A stretch of DNA of 64,000 nucleotides from Hyphomonas sp. (GCF_022844445.1 NZ_JALHLS010000005.1:1-64000), one strand, 5' to 3'. Positions 8,861 through 18,339 are shown, counted from the first letter of the stretch. The notes: generated from the sequence alone by a model not told the origin. Made by a program: numbers and translations.

Positions 8861-9808
8861 ATGAACGCAAAAATTTCCAAACGTCTCCTGCTCAACCAAA
8901 CCCGTTCAGATCCGTCGGATTTGAAACTGTGGCCGGCATTGCTTCTGCTTTCGCTGGGCAGCGCTGTTGTAGCGATCGCAGGCACTGCAGATGCGCAGAT
9001 CGCTGCAAGCACAAACGTAAAGCCGCAGCCAAGCTGTCAACGTGTCGATGACGACGGATCACCATCGGACAGAGGTGAAAAATCCCACGCTTGGCGAGCG
9101 GGGTTTGGATTCTGGGGGGCGTCAAACCCTTATGAAGGCGCCTCGGATGATGGGGAGTCTGGCATCTTCCCCTATCTCGCCTTTGAAAACGACTGGCTCA
9201 GGGTTGATCCAAGCGAGCTGGCCATCAAAGCCGTCAGCACACAGCGCTTTCAAGTCGAAGCATTGCTCGCGCCGCGCTGGGTTTCCGCTGACCCGAAGAA
9301 GACTGTCAGTTATGCCAACCTTGAGCGGGAAACTTCGCTCGATATCGGGCTGAGAATGTCCACGACCCTGGGGGCCGCAAAGGCGTCTCTTGAGTATCGA
9401 GGTGACATTTCAGGCGAGATTGAAGGGAGTGAGCTGACAGCCAGCCTTGAAGCTCAGACCGCTGTTACGCCAAAACTCTCAATCGGCGCCGAAAGCGGCA
9501 TACACTGGAGAGACAAGAAGCTGGCGACCTATATGTATGGCGTGCGTGCCGACGAAGTTCTGATTGCAGGTCAGAACGGCGCGGTGGTTGACAGGCCCCG
9601 CTACGACTTTGATCGGGATATGGTCGGGCATAAGGAAGGTGCGTTTATCCCGTTCGTCGGACTTCAGGCGGGATATGCCTTTACTGACAAGGTGCAACTG
9701 GTTGTCTATTCAGGATTTGAATTCTTTGATGAAGACGTCAGGAACAGCCCGGTCATTTCAGATGACCTGGCGACCTCCTCCTATCTGGGTCTGATGTACA
9801 GTTTCTAA
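8861..9808 (+). CDS. MipA/OmpV-like outer membrane protein
   Basis: 315 residues from the ATG at 8861, preferred over an in-frame TTG at 8846. A long basic N-region is followed by a hydrophobic stretch and an A-D-A cleavage-like site near residue 45. The rest alternates polar and hydrophobic residues, with motifs such as FGFWGASNPYEGA and FPYLAFENDWLRVDP, and the C-terminus LGLMYSF ends in Phe as outer membrane beta-barrels do. This pattern fits the MipA/OmpV family (scaffold or porin-like). It stands alone between non-coding stretches. Family assignment is by motif memory only; the barrel nature is more certain than the name. Confidence 0.65.
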   Translation: MNAKISKRLLLNQTRSDPSDLKLWPALLLLSLGSAVVAIAGTADAQIAASTNVKPQPSCQRVDDDGSPSDRGEKSHAWRAGFGFWGASNPYEGASDDGESGIFPYLAFENDWLRVDPSELAIKAVSTQRFQVEALLAPRWVSADPKKTVSYANLERETSLDIGLRMSTTLGAAKASLEYRGDISGEIEGSELTASLEAQTAVTPKLSIGAESGIHWRDKKLATYMYGVRADEVLIAGQNGAVVDRPRYDFDRDMVGHKEGAFIPFVGLQAGYAFTDKVQLVVYSGFEFFDEDVRNSPVISDDLATSSYLGLMYSF

Positions 9809-9916
9809 CGCATCGTTTGCCAGATCGACGTCGCAGGAACGACTGAAATGTGTTTCCAAACGTGCCAGTGTTCCCCGCCTGCGACCTTGAGACAGATCGG
9901 CCAAATTGCTTAGGAA

Positions 9917-9969
9917 GGATTTCTGTTTCATCGTAACTGATACGATGCGTGAAGATGAGACAGAAATCC
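9917..9969. repeat. Nested inverted repeats in a 344 bp non-coding region upstream of manC
   Basis: The stretch 9809-10152 has no protein-like frame. It carries a long inverted repeat with 16-base arms (9917-9932 and 9954-9969, one mismatch). Inside it is a second, perfect one, CATCGTA-ACTGA-TACGATG (9929-9947), which overlaps the first arm, so the two hairpins exclude each other in RNA. As DNA the inner repeat is also a plausible dimeric repressor operator. It is 184 bp before manC. Confidence 0.6.
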
Positions 9970-10152
9970 GGGCCGCAGGAGACGTCCTGCGAGGCGACGG
10001 GCCTGACGCGTGAGATGCGGGATTCGGCGTCGCCCGCCCTCGACAATTGCCGCTTGCCGCACGGCGCGGATGTTGCAGACTTGCGTTCGAAACGGGCCGC
10101 CGAATTGTGCGTTAACCCGGCAGAAAAGCAGAAAACAGGGTAAACAACAGGC

Positions 10153-11217
10153 ATGGCAATCCATCCGGTCATCATGTGCGGCGGCGCGGGCACCCGCCTC
10201 TGGCCCGTTTCGAACCAGGCCCGGCCGAAACAGTTCCACAGCCTTGTCTCGGACAAGTCCGTCTTCCAGGAAACGGTCCTGCGCTTTGCCGGCGCCGAAG
10301 GCTTCCACCAACAGCCGGTCATCATCTCAAACGCCGCCTATGCCGACCTGATCGCGCGCCAGCTCGCCGAAATCGGCGTCACCCCCGCCGCGATCCTGCT
10401 GGAGCCGGAAGGCCGCAACACCGCCGCCGTCGCCGCCGTCGCCGCGCGCTACCTCGCGGATGCGTTCCCGGAAGGTCTCGGCCTGCTCGTTGCCTCTGAC
10501 CATTTCATCGGCCGCCCGGACGTCTTCCTCGCCGCCGTGCGCGCCGCCGCCCCCACCACCGGAAAGGACTACATCACCACGTTCGGCATCGCGCCCAGCC
10601 GCCCGGACACGGGCTTCGGCTATATCCAGGCCGGCGCGCCCATTGATGGCCAGGTCCACAAGGTCGCCGCCTTCAAGGAAAAACCGGACGCCGCCACCGC
10701 TGCCTCGTATCTCGCCAGCGGCGCCTATAGCTGGAATGCCGGCATCTTCCTGTTCAGCCCCGCCACGATGCTCGCCGAACTCGCCGCTCACGCGCCGAGC
10801 ATCCTCGCCCACGCCAGCGAAGCGCTGGAGCGCGCCCATCGCGACGGCGCAAACCGCTTCCTCGACGCCGCCGCCTTCGCGGCCACGCCGTCGACCTCCA
10901 TCGACTATGCGGTGATGGAACATACCGGCCGCGCCGCCGTCTACGCCCCGCTCGACTGCGCCTGGAGCGACATCGGCAGCTGGGCCATGGTCGGCGAAGT
11001 CTCTTCCCGCCAGAACACGCCCGGCCCCATCCTCGTCGATGCCCCCGGCTGCCAGGTCTATGCCGAGAACGGCCAGCTGATCGCTCTCGTCGGCGTCGAG
11101 GACCTGATCGTCGTCGCCGACGGAAACCGCATCCTGGTAACCAAACCCGGCCGCTCGCAGGATGTTGGCGGCGTCGTCAAAGCCCTGAAGGAACGCGGCC
11201 TGAAGGACTATCTCTGA
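10153..11217 (+). CDS. manC: Mannose-1-phosphate guanylyltransferase
   Basis: 354 residues. Makes GDP-mannose from mannose-1-phosphate and GTP, a precursor for O-antigen and exopolysaccharide. The N-terminal CGGAGTRLWPVSNQ (residues 7-20) with the downstream RPKQF is the nucleotidyltransferase signature; FKEKPD (about 174-179) and SYSW-type SGAYSWNAGIF (about 189-199) are the conserved sugar-site segments. The length shows the short form, without the C-terminal cupin phosphomannose isomerase domain of AlgA-type enzymes. It precedes type I secretion genes, an arrangement reminiscent of the Caulobacter S-layer export/O-polysaccharide region. Confidence 0.92.
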   Translation: MAIHPVIMCGGAGTRLWPVSNQARPKQFHSLVSDKSVFQETVLRFAGAEGFHQQPVIISNAAYADLIARQLAEIGVTPAAILLEPEGRNTAAVAAVAARYLADAFPEGLGLLVASDHFIGRPDVFLAAVRAAAPTTGKDYITTFGIAPSRPDTGFGYIQAGAPIDGQVHKVAAFKEKPDAATAASYLASGAYSWNAGIFLFSPATMLAELAAHAPSILAHASEALERAHRDGANRFLDAAAFAATPSTSIDYAVMEHTGRAAVYAPLDCAWSDIGSWAMVGEVSSRQNTPGPILVDAPGCQVYAENGQLIALVGVEDLIVVADGNRILVTKPGRSQDVGGVVKALKERGLKDYL

Positions 11218-11311
11218 CCCCGCCGCCCACGGCTGCGCCGGCTATCGCGGTTAAGACTGCGCCTGAGATTGCGCCTGAACAGCGCTCCGGAAACCTGCTA
11301 GACCAAGCCCC

Positions 11312-13048
11312 ATGAAACCGGACGCGGCCCTTCAGGATAAGGAACTCGGGGAAGCCCTGCGCGCCTCGCGCAGCGTGTTCTGGCATGCCGGCGGCTTCAG
11401 CCTGTTCGTGAACCTTCTGATGCTGACCGGCCCGCTCTATATGCTGCAGGTCTATGACCGGGTACTCGCGTCCCAGTCGATCCCCACGCTGGTCGCGCTG
11501 ACACTTCTGGTCCTTGTCCTCTACGGCACGCTCGGCGTGCTGGAGTGGGCGCGCTCGGGCCTCTTCAGTGTGGCCGCCTCCCGCTTCGAAGGCGCCCTCG
11601 GCGCGCGCGCTGCTTCTGCCGCGATGGCGCTCAGCCTCGCCGACCCGGGGCGCGCCTCGGACCGCCCGGTCCGCGACCTGCGCCAGCTGCGCCGCTTCAT
11701 AGCCAGCCCCGTTTCCGGCGCGCTGTTCGATGCGCCGTTCAGTCCGCTATTCCTCCTTGTACTGTTCATGCTCCACCCGCTCTTCGGCCTCTGGGCCGTG
11801 TTTGGAGCGGTCGTCCTGATCGGCGCTGCACTGGTGAACGAACGCGCATCCGCACACCTCACGAAAGAGAGCGAAGATCTCGAACGCGCCAGCACGCTGC
11901 GCTCGGCGGAGATGATGCGAAACGCCGAAATCCTGAAAGCCCTCGGTATGGGCGAAGCGGTCCGCCAGCGCTGGCAACGCACCTTCGATGGCGGCGATGC
12001 CGCCTTCTCGAAATCCGCCCGCATCCTCACCGGCTTCACGTCCGGCACCAAGGCGTTCCGGCTCTTCCTGCAATCGGCCATCCTCGGCATCGGCGCCTGG
12101 CTGGCCATCAAGGGCGAAGCAACCCCCGGCGCGATGATCGCTGCCTCTATCCTCATGGGCCGCGCCATCGCCCCCCTCGAGCAGCTTGTCGGCCAGTGGC
12201 GCACGGTCGCCGCCGCCCGCGAAAGCTGGTCTGCGCTGAAACAGGCGCTCAGCCGCGCGCCCGCGCCGCTGCCCCAGATGCCCCTGCCGCCGATCCGCGG
12301 CGAGGTGCGCGCCGAGAACGTCTTCGCCGGCCCGCCCGGCAGCAAGACCGCTGTTCTCAAGGGCCTTACCTTCCAGCTTTCCCCCGGCGACGTCCTCGGC
12401 GTTCTCGGCCCCAGCGCCGCCGGAAAATCCTCGCTCGCCCGCGTGCTCACTGGCACCTGGCCTGTTGCTTCAGGCCATGTTCGCCTCGACGGCGCCGACA
12501 TCACGACGCTGCCGTCGGAAACGCTCGGCCCCCAGATCGGCTATCTTCCTCAGCAGGCGGATCTTCTCTCCGGCACCGTGCGCGACAATATCGGCAGGTT
12601 CCGCGATGACGCCTCGCCCGAAGCCATCATCACCGCAGCCCAGGCCGCCGGTTGCCACGAGATGATCCTGCGCCTGCCGTCCGGCTATGACACCGACATC
12701 GGCCTCGGCGGCGCCTATCTCTCCGCCGGTCAGCGCCAGCGCATCGGCCTCGCCCGCGCTCTGTTCGGCAATCCGAACCTGATCATCCTCGACGAGCCGA
12801 ACTCGAACCTCGACGGCCCCGGCGAGCAGGCCCTGCAATCGGCGATCGCCGCTGCCAAGGCGCGCGGAGCGACCGTGATCATCATCGCTCACCGCCCCAA
12901 CGCCATTGTCCACTGCACCAAGCTGATGGTGATCGACGACGGCAAGATCCGGGAGTTCGGCCCGGCCGACGAGGTCCTTGCCAAGGTCCTGCCGAAGTCC
13001 GCCGGGAATGTCCGCACCATCCGTCCGGGAGAAGGTGGCCATGGCTGA
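11312..13048 (+). CDS. Type I secretion system permease/ATPase (PrtD/RsaD family)
   Basis: 578 residues. An inner membrane ABC transporter that drives export of a C-terminally signalled protein. The N-terminal segment LMLTGPLYMLQVYDRVL, the first membrane helices and the lack of a C39 peptidase-like domain are typical of the PrtD/RsaD branch. The ATPase domain has Walker A GPSAAGKSS (about 366-374), signature LSAGQRQ (about 470-476) and Walker B LIILDEP (about 490-496). Its stop lies inside the start of the adaptor gene (overlap 13041-13048). The outer membrane TolC-like partner and the cargo gene are not in the window. Confidence 0.92.
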   Translation: MKPDAALQDKELGEALRASRSVFWHAGGFSLFVNLLMLTGPLYMLQVYDRVLASQSIPTLVALTLLVLVLYGTLGVLEWARSGLFSVAASRFEGALGARAASAAMALSLADPGRASDRPVRDLRQLRRFIASPVSGALFDAPFSPLFLLVLFMLHPLFGLWAVFGAVVLIGAALVNERASAHLTKESEDLERASTLRSAEMMRNAEILKALGMGEAVRQRWQRTFDGGDAAFSKSARILTGFTSGTKAFRLFLQSAILGIGAWLAIKGEATPGAMIAASILMGRAIAPLEQLVGQWRTVAAARESWSALKQALSRAPAPLPQMPLPPIRGEVRAENVFAGPPGSKTAVLKGLTFQLSPGDVLGVLGPSAAGKSSLARVLTGTWPVASGHVRLDGADITTLPSETLGPQIGYLPQQADLLSGTVRDNIGRFRDDASPEAIITAAQAAGCHEMILRLPSGYDTDIGLGGAYLSAGQRQRIGLARALFGNPNLIILDEPNSNLDGPGEQALQSAIAAAKARGATVIIIAHRPNAIVHCTKLMVIDDGKIREFGPADEVLAKVLPKSAGNVRTIRPGEGGHG

Positions 13049-14354
13049 TCTTGCCGCATCCCCTGTCTCGACGCGCAGCGATTTCCTCGGCCAGTATCTC
13101 GCGGTCGGCTGGGGTATCGTCGCCCTCGTCTTTGGCGGCCTCGTCGCCTGGTCGGTTTTCGCCCCGTTCGAAGGCGCCGTGCTGACCGCCGGCCAGATCT
13201 CGGTGGAGTCCAACCAGCAGGCCATTCAGCACCTCGAAGGTGGCATCGTGCGCGAGATCTATGTCCGCGAAGCCGACGCCGTCACCGAAGGGCAGAAGCT
13301 CCTGTCGCTGGACGCCACTTCCACCGGCGCCGCCCTGCAAGGGCTTGAGGCGCGCCTCTACGGCCTCCTCGGCACCGAAGCCCGCCTCGTTGCCGAGCGC
13401 GACGGCGCCAGCACCCTGACCCTGCGCCCCGGCTTCGAAGCCTTTGCCGACCGGGCTGACATGCAGGCCGTCCTTGCCTCGCAGGACGGCCTCCTCAAGG
13501 CCCGCAGCGACAATCTCGGCACCCAGGGTACTATCCTGCGTCAACGGATCGACCAGCTGAACACCCGCATCAGCGGCATGCAGAACGAGATCACCGCCAA
13601 GGATGACCAGATCGCCCTCGTCGATGACGAAATCGCCCGGTTCGAAACCCTGATGGAACGCGGCCAGGCTGTTATCACGCGCATCCTTGCTCTGAAGCGT
13701 GACCGCTCGCGCCTGCAGGGCGAGAAGGACGGCCTCCTCTCCGACATCGCCGCGACCCGCGTGCAGATCGGCGAGGCCCGCAGCGAGATCGCTCGCCTCA
13801 GCCAGGACAATACCGAAGACTTGCTGACCCAGCTGCGCGACGTGCAGACCCAGATCAGTGAACTGACGGAAGAGCGCACCGCCCTGCTCGACCGCTCCGG
13901 CCGGCTCGATATCACCGCCCCGCGCGCCGGCCGCGTCATCGGCATCCGCGCCCACACGGTCGGCGGCGTCATCCGCCCGTCCGAGCCCATCATGTACATC
14001 GTCCCCGAGAATGACCGCCTGATCGCCAAGGTCCGCATCAGCCCGGTCGACATCGACAAGATCAGCGTCGGCCAGCCCGCGACCCTGCGCTTTTCCGCCT
14101 TTAACCAGGATGAAACGCCCCAGTTCGACGGAACCGTCATCGCGATTTCGGCCGACGCACTGTTGGACGAGGCCTCCGGCGCCACCTTCTACGAAGCGAT
14201 GGTAGAAATCCCCGACGCGGCGCTTGCCAATTCGAAGTTCCAGCTCCTCCCCGGAATGCCGGTCGAAGCGATGCTGCGCACCGAAAGCCGCAACGTCCTC
14301 AGCTATCTCGTGAAGCCGCTGACGGATTCGATCTCGCGCACGTTCCGGGAATAG
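13041..14354 (+). CDS. Type I secretion periplasmic adaptor (HlyD/PrtE/RsaE family)
   Basis: 437 residues from the ATG at 13041, preceded by GAGAAGG and overlapping the ABC gene by 8 bp. One N-terminal membrane helix (about 20-42) is followed by the lipoyl-like half IQHLEGGIVREIYV. Then comes a long helical hairpin with coiled-coil-like heptads (about 120-270), the second lipoyl half with ITAPRAGRVIG, and a beta-barrel ending in PVEAMLRTESRN. This order defines membrane-fusion proteins that bridge the ABC transporter and TolC. Partner of the preceding gene; cargo unknown, possibly an RTX or S-layer protein encoded elsewhere. Confidence 0.92.
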   Translation: MADLAASPVSTRSDFLGQYLAVGWGIVALVFGGLVAWSVFAPFEGAVLTAGQISVESNQQAIQHLEGGIVREIYVREADAVTEGQKLLSLDATSTGAALQGLEARLYGLLGTEARLVAERDGASTLTLRPGFEAFADRADMQAVLASQDGLLKARSDNLGTQGTILRQRIDQLNTRISGMQNEITAKDDQIALVDDEIARFETLMERGQAVITRILALKRDRSRLQGEKDGLLSDIAATRVQIGEARSEIARLSQDNTEDLLTQLRDVQTQISELTEERTALLDRSGRLDITAPRAGRVIGIRAHTVGGVIRPSEPIMYIVPENDRLIAKVRISPVDIDKISVGQPATLRFSAFNQDETPQFDGTVIAISADALLDEASGATFYEAMVEIPDAALANSKFQLLPGMPVEAMLRTESRNVLSYLVKPLTDSISRTFRE

Positions 14355-14369
14355 CCTGCGGTCAAAGCT

Positions 14370-14567
14370 TCAGACAGGCTGCCCGATCAATACCCTGGCG
14401 CCTTTCATCGAGCGTGTTTCCGCCCGTGGCACGCCGTTCTGTCGGTACATCTTCTTGAGCTCTGCCTTGCGCTCGGCAAGTATCTCGCCGCAAGGCGCAT
14501 CGTCCTGGGGGCCGATATGGTGGGAACATCTTGAACGCAGCCTCGAGCGGGCCCCGGAAGCGCGCAA
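14370..14567 (-). pseudogene. Possible remnant or tiny gene of unknown family
   Basis: Within the 255 bp between the adaptor gene and der, a minus-strand frame ends with ILAERKAELKKMYRQNGVP and a tail finishing in ARVLIGQPV. This reads like protein, whereas its upstream part reads as Arg/Ser noise. The segment could be the C-terminal end of a frameshifted gene whose earlier part lies in another frame at about 14530-14610. No family recognised, and it may be chance. Confidence 0.25.
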
Positions 14568-14609
14568 AAGGCTTGAGCGATCCGTAGCAGGCGATTGAAA
14601 CCGTCTGGG

Positions 14610-16136
14610 CTACTCCCGCGGCCGCTTGTACCTCGGCGGGCCGTCCGGGCCGATCTTGCCCGCATACGGGTTCTTGCCCTGCCGCACGAACAGCCGGATC
14701 GGCACGCCGTGCATGTCGAATGCTTCGCGTACGCCGTTGATCAGGTAGCGCTTGTAACCTTCCGGCATCTGGTCACCGCGCGAGGCGATGAGCACGAACG
14801 TCGGCGGGCGCGCTTTCATCTGCGCCATGTAGCGCGGCTTGATACGCTTGCCCTGCACGCTCGGCGGCGGATGGTGCTCGACGGTGTGGCGCAGCCAGCG
14901 GTTGAGATCGCCTGTCTTCACCTTCGCGGTCCAGTCCTTGTAGACCTTCACGACCGCCGGCATCAGCTTTTCGACATGCCGGCCCGTCAGGCCTGAGAGG
15001 AACACAACCGGCGCCCCGCCCCCATTCGGCACGAGCCGGTTGGCAAGGTCGCGGATGTGCCGCGCTGCGCCGTCCTGGTCCTCGACCGAGTCCCATTTCG
15101 AGATCACCAGCACGAGCCCCCGGCCTTCGCGCAGCGCCAGGTCAGCAATCTGCAGGTCCTGCTTTTCCAGCGCCTCATGCGCGTCCATGACCAGCGCAAC
15201 GATGTCGGCATATTTCAGTGAACGGATGGTTTCGGCGGTCGACATCCGCTCCAGCTTTTCCTGCACGCGCGCCTTACGCCGCAGGCCGGCCGTATCCACG
15301 AGCCGGATCTGGCGGCCTTCCCACTCCCAGTCGATGGTAATGGAGTCGCGCGTGATGCCCGCCTCCGGCCCGGTCAGCAGGCGTTCCGATTGCAGCAGCT
15401 GGTTGATCAGCGTGGACTTGCCGGCGTTCGGCCGGCCAACAATCGCGAGGCGGATCGGCCGCGGCGTCTCCGGCTCTGCGTCCGGCGTATCCACATCCGC
15501 CGCCTCGATCGCTGCCACCAGTTCGTCGTCGGACAATGTCTCGTCATCGATGTCGATATGCGCGAGCTTTTCCAGGATGTCGTCGCCGCCGCTGCCGGCA
15601 TAGTTCGGCTCGGCCTCTTCAAGCGCGCGCTCGAACGCCTCCGGGCCCAGGACGTTGCGGATCGCCTCATAGAGTTCGGCAAAGCCCTCGCCATGTTCCG
15701 CCGAGAGGCCAACCGGTTCGCCAAGGCCAAGGCTGAACGCATCCATCACGCCCGCCTCGCCTTGCCGGCCCTCGGCCTTGTTGGCCGCCAGCACCACCGG
15801 CATGTTCGCCCGGCGCAGCAGCATCGCAAACGTCTCATCTTCGGGCGTCACGCCCACGCGCGCATCAATCAGGAACAGCGCAATATCCGCCTCGGCAATC
15901 GCCGCCTCGGTCTGGGCGCGCATCCGCGCCTCCAGGCTGTCATCGCGCACATTGTCGAAACCGGCAGTATCGATCACCAGCAGCGGCAGGGTCGCAAGGC
16001 GCCCCTCGGCCATCTTCCGGTCACGGGTCACTCCCGGCTGATCATCGACCAGCGCAAGCTTCTTGCCCACCAGACGGTTGAACAAGGTGGACTTGCCGAC
16101 ATTCGGCCGTCCGACAATGGCGAGCTTCAAAGGCAA
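14610..16136 (-). CDS. der: Ribosome biogenesis GTPase Der (EngA)
   Basis: 508 residues. An essential double GTPase acting in 50S subunit assembly. The first G domain has P-loop GRPNVGKST (9-17) and the second GRPNAGKST (234-242); DTAGF and DTAGL are the matching G3 motifs. The C-terminal KH-like domain contains RPPTFVLI and ends with a basic tail. The linker between the G domains (about 170-228) is long and strongly acidic, a usual feature in alphaproteobacteria. It is transcribed after bamB, separated by 53 bp. Confidence 0.97.
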   Translation of the reverse strand: MPLKLAIVGRPNVGKSTLFNRLVGKKLALVDDQPGVTRDRKMAEGRLATLPLLVIDTAGFDNVRDDSLEARMRAQTEAAIAEADIALFLIDARVGVTPEDETFAMLLRRANMPVVLAANKAEGRQGEAGVMDAFSLGLGEPVGLSAEHGEGFAELYEAIRNVLGPEAFERALEEAEPNYAGSGGDDILEKLAHIDIDDETLSDDELVAAIEAADVDTPDAEPETPRPIRLAIVGRPNAGKSTLINQLLQSERLLTGPEAGITRDSITIDWEWEGRQIRLVDTAGLRRKARVQEKLERMSTAETIRSLKYADIVALVMDAHEALEKQDLQIADLALREGRGLVLVISKWDSVEDQDGAARHIRDLANRLVPNGGGAPVVFLSGLTGRHVEKLMPAVVKVYKDWTAKVKTGDLNRWLRHTVEHHPPPSVQGKRIKPRYMAQMKARPPTFVLIASRGDQMPEGYKRYLINGVREAFDMHGVPIRLFVRQGKNPYAGKIGPDGPPRYKRPRE

Positions 16137-16189
16137 GGCCGTGGCCCCTCTGGTTAATGGGGGCCAAACCGGGAAAAGTCCCGCAGGCC

Positions 16190-17539
16190 CTAATCGATGG
16201 CGATCAGCTTGGCGTCATCCGTGAGGACAAACAGCCGACCCTGCGCCGCAATCGGCTCGATATACACGGTATCCCCCAGCTTCAAAGAGCCGGTCTGCTT
16301 GCCATCCTGGACGCCGAATGCCTTCAGCTCGCCCTTAGAGGACACCACGATCACCCGGTCCGACGCGACAATCGGGGCCGACCAGGTCAGCTTTTTCTTC
16401 TTATTCTTCTCGTTCTCGAACTGCGCCAGCTGGGTCACCCAATAGGCTTCGCCCGTCGCGGCATCGAGACAGGTCAGCTCGTTCTCAGTGCCCACCACGA
16501 AAATGAACCGGCCGGCGAGCGCGGGTGCGCGGGTCGATCCGACCGGCGCAGTCCACACGCGGGCGCCGCTGCGGCCATCGATGGCTACGGTGGTGCCGGA
16601 CTGGCTGGATGCGAACACGAGACCGGCGCCGAGCACCGGGCGCGAGCCGATATCATTGATCTCGGAGATCGGCGTGAAGCGGCCGGCCTGGGTCAGTGCG
16701 TCCGTCCAGAGGCGGCGGCCGTTGGCGGCGAGATAGGCAATCACTTCGCCCGAGGAGAAGGGCGCAATCACGAATTCCTCGACCGCGGCGACGCTGGACG
16801 TGCCGAGCACGCGGGCCGATTCCGAAATCGCCTGGTCGCTCCACACGGTCTGGCCGTCCGCGAGAGAGAGACTGAACACCTCGTTATTGTTGGAGGCCAC
16901 AAAGATGCGGCCATCATCAATCGTCGGTGAGCCGGTCATCGGCGCGCCAAGCTCGCGGCGCCATTTCTCGTCGCCGGTCGCAGCGTCGAGCGTCACAACA
17001 TAGCCATAGCCGCTGGCCACGACGAGCGTGTCGCCCGTGATCGCCAGGCCGCCGCCGATCGCGGACTTGTCACGCTTCGAAGTGCCTTTCAGACGCTTCG
17101 ACCAGACTTCCGAGCCATTGCTCAGCTTCGAGGCGCGCACGGTCTGGTTGGCGTCCAGCGTGTAGATCGTCGTCGCGTTCGTCACCGGCGGCGTGGTCAG
17201 CGCGCTCCTGGTCGACGAGCCCTTGCCGATTGATTTGCGCCAGGCGATGTCCAGCTCCGGCGCCGCGATCACGTGGCCCGGCGACTTCGTGGGATTGCCG
17301 CCCGCTTCCGTCCAGGCCTCGACCGCGGTTGCCACCGGCAGCTCGATCGCGACGCCGGTCAGCGTTGGGCTCGGCGCGATGCGCTCGTTATCGAGCACCA
17401 TCGTGATGCGGCCAGCGCGGTCTTCCGCGCGCGCAGCTTCCTTCTTTTCATTGCCGAAGCCCGGCAAGCTGTTGCACGCCGACAACGCAAACAGGGAGAC
17501 CAGCGCCGTGGTGAGGGCGGCGGAACGGAAAATTGTCAT
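16190..17539 (-). CDS. bamB: Outer membrane assembly lipoprotein BamB-like (PQQ-repeat propeller)
   Basis: 449 residues. An N-terminal signal ends in the lipobox LSAC (Cys at about residue 22), so the mature protein is lipid-anchored. The rest is a repeated beta-propeller pattern of the PQQ type, with units such as LDAATGDEKWRREL and IDGRSGARVWTA. In the Bam complex this propeller binds the BamA POTRA domains and helps beta-barrel insertion. The ATG overlaps the stop of the upstream TPR gene by 4 bp, and der follows. This gene order supports the BamB call over other PQQ-propeller proteins. Confidence 0.9.
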   Translation of the reverse strand: MTIFRSAALTTALVSLFALSACNSLPGFGNEKKEAARAEDRAGRITMVLDNERIAPSPTLTGVAIELPVATAVEAWTEAGGNPTKSPGHVIAAPELDIAWRKSIGKGSSTRSALTTPPVTNATTIYTLDANQTVRASKLSNGSEVWSKRLKGTSKRDKSAIGGGLAITGDTLVVASGYGYVVTLDAATGDEKWRRELGAPMTGSPTIDDGRIFVASNNNEVFSLSLADGQTVWSDQAISESARVLGTSSVAAVEEFVIAPFSSGEVIAYLAANGRRLWTDALTQAGRFTPISEINDIGSRPVLGAGLVFASSQSGTTVAIDGRSGARVWTAPVGSTRAPALAGRFIFVVGTENELTCLDAATGEAYWVTQLAQFENEKNKKKKLTWSAPIVASDRVIVVSSKGELKAFGVQDGKQTGSLKLGDTVYIEPIAAQGRLFVLTDDAKLIAID

Positions 17540-18261
17540 TGGCCGGTCTCCTGCGGCTGCTCGGCAGTCGCATCTGTTGGCGCCTCGGTCGGCGCGGGGG
17601 TTTCAGGGGCGGCGTCCGGCAGCACAGGAATGGCGTCGAGCGCCAGCTCCGCCCGCTGAATCACGCCTTCCGGCGCGGCCGCGTCAAATTTCAGCCGGTT
17701 GTATTCGGTCCGCGCGCGGGCAATGTCGCCCACCGCAAAGGCCTTCGCCGCGATCAGTTCGCGCGACAGCGCCCCCAGCGCTGTCTCCTCTGTTGCCAGC
17801 GTGCCCAGCGTCGTCTCCAGCTCCGGCAGCGTGAGCGTGTCGGCGCGGAAATAAGCCGCCTTCAAGAGCGCCAGACGCTCATACGGGCCGGCCTCGGTGC
17901 CGCCGACAGCGGCAAGGGTATCGGCAGCCGCCGCCGCGTCACCGCCGCCTTCCAGCTGCGTCTGCGCCAGGTAGTGCGCCGCCAGCGGTGCCAGCTTCGA
18001 GCCGCTGTCCACAATCGCCTTCAACGCCGCCTGCGCTTCTTCATACCGGCCGTCCTCGAGCGCCGTGACAGCATTCTCCAGTTCCAGCGCCCGGGCCGCA
18101 CGGGCCGAGGCCGCCTGCGGTTTCAAGATGAACTCGTTCACGGCCACAGACCCGATCAGCACCACAACGGCCCCGTACACAAACGGGCGCCAACGCTGCC
18201 AGAGGCTGGCAATCCGTTCCTCGCGAACGTTCTGGTCAACTTCAGAGAAAATATCGGTCAA
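17536..18261 (-). CDS. Membrane-anchored tetratricopeptide protein (YfgM-like)
   Basis: 241 residues. A short cytoplasmic N-terminus with the basic segment ERIASLWQRWR is followed by one membrane helix (about 30-48) and a periplasmic Ala/Leu-rich helical region with TPR-like spacing. It ends with a Pro/Ala/Thr/Glu-rich tail. This fits the YfgM/UPF0070 family, an ancillary subunit of the SecYEG translocon that works with periplasmic chaperones. Coupled to bamB by a 4 bp overlap, so it likely serves envelope protein biogenesis too. Confidence 0.8.
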   Translation of the reverse strand: MTDIFSEVDQNVREERIASLWQRWRPFVYGAVVVLIGSVAVNEFILKPQAASARAARALELENAVTALEDGRYEEAQAALKAIVDSGSKLAPLAAHYLAQTQLEGGGDAAAAADTLAAVGGTEAGPYERLALLKAAYFRADTLTLPELETTLGTLATEETALGALSRELIAAKAFAVGDIARARTEYNRLKFDAAAPEGVIQRAELALDAIPVLPDAAPETPAPTEAPTDATAEQPQETGQ

Positions 18262-18339
18262 CGGGCGCTCCGGCGGGGCTTTTGAGGATTCGGCGCGAAC
18301 CTAGACGCCGCGCGGGACGGCTGCAACGGAACAACGCTG

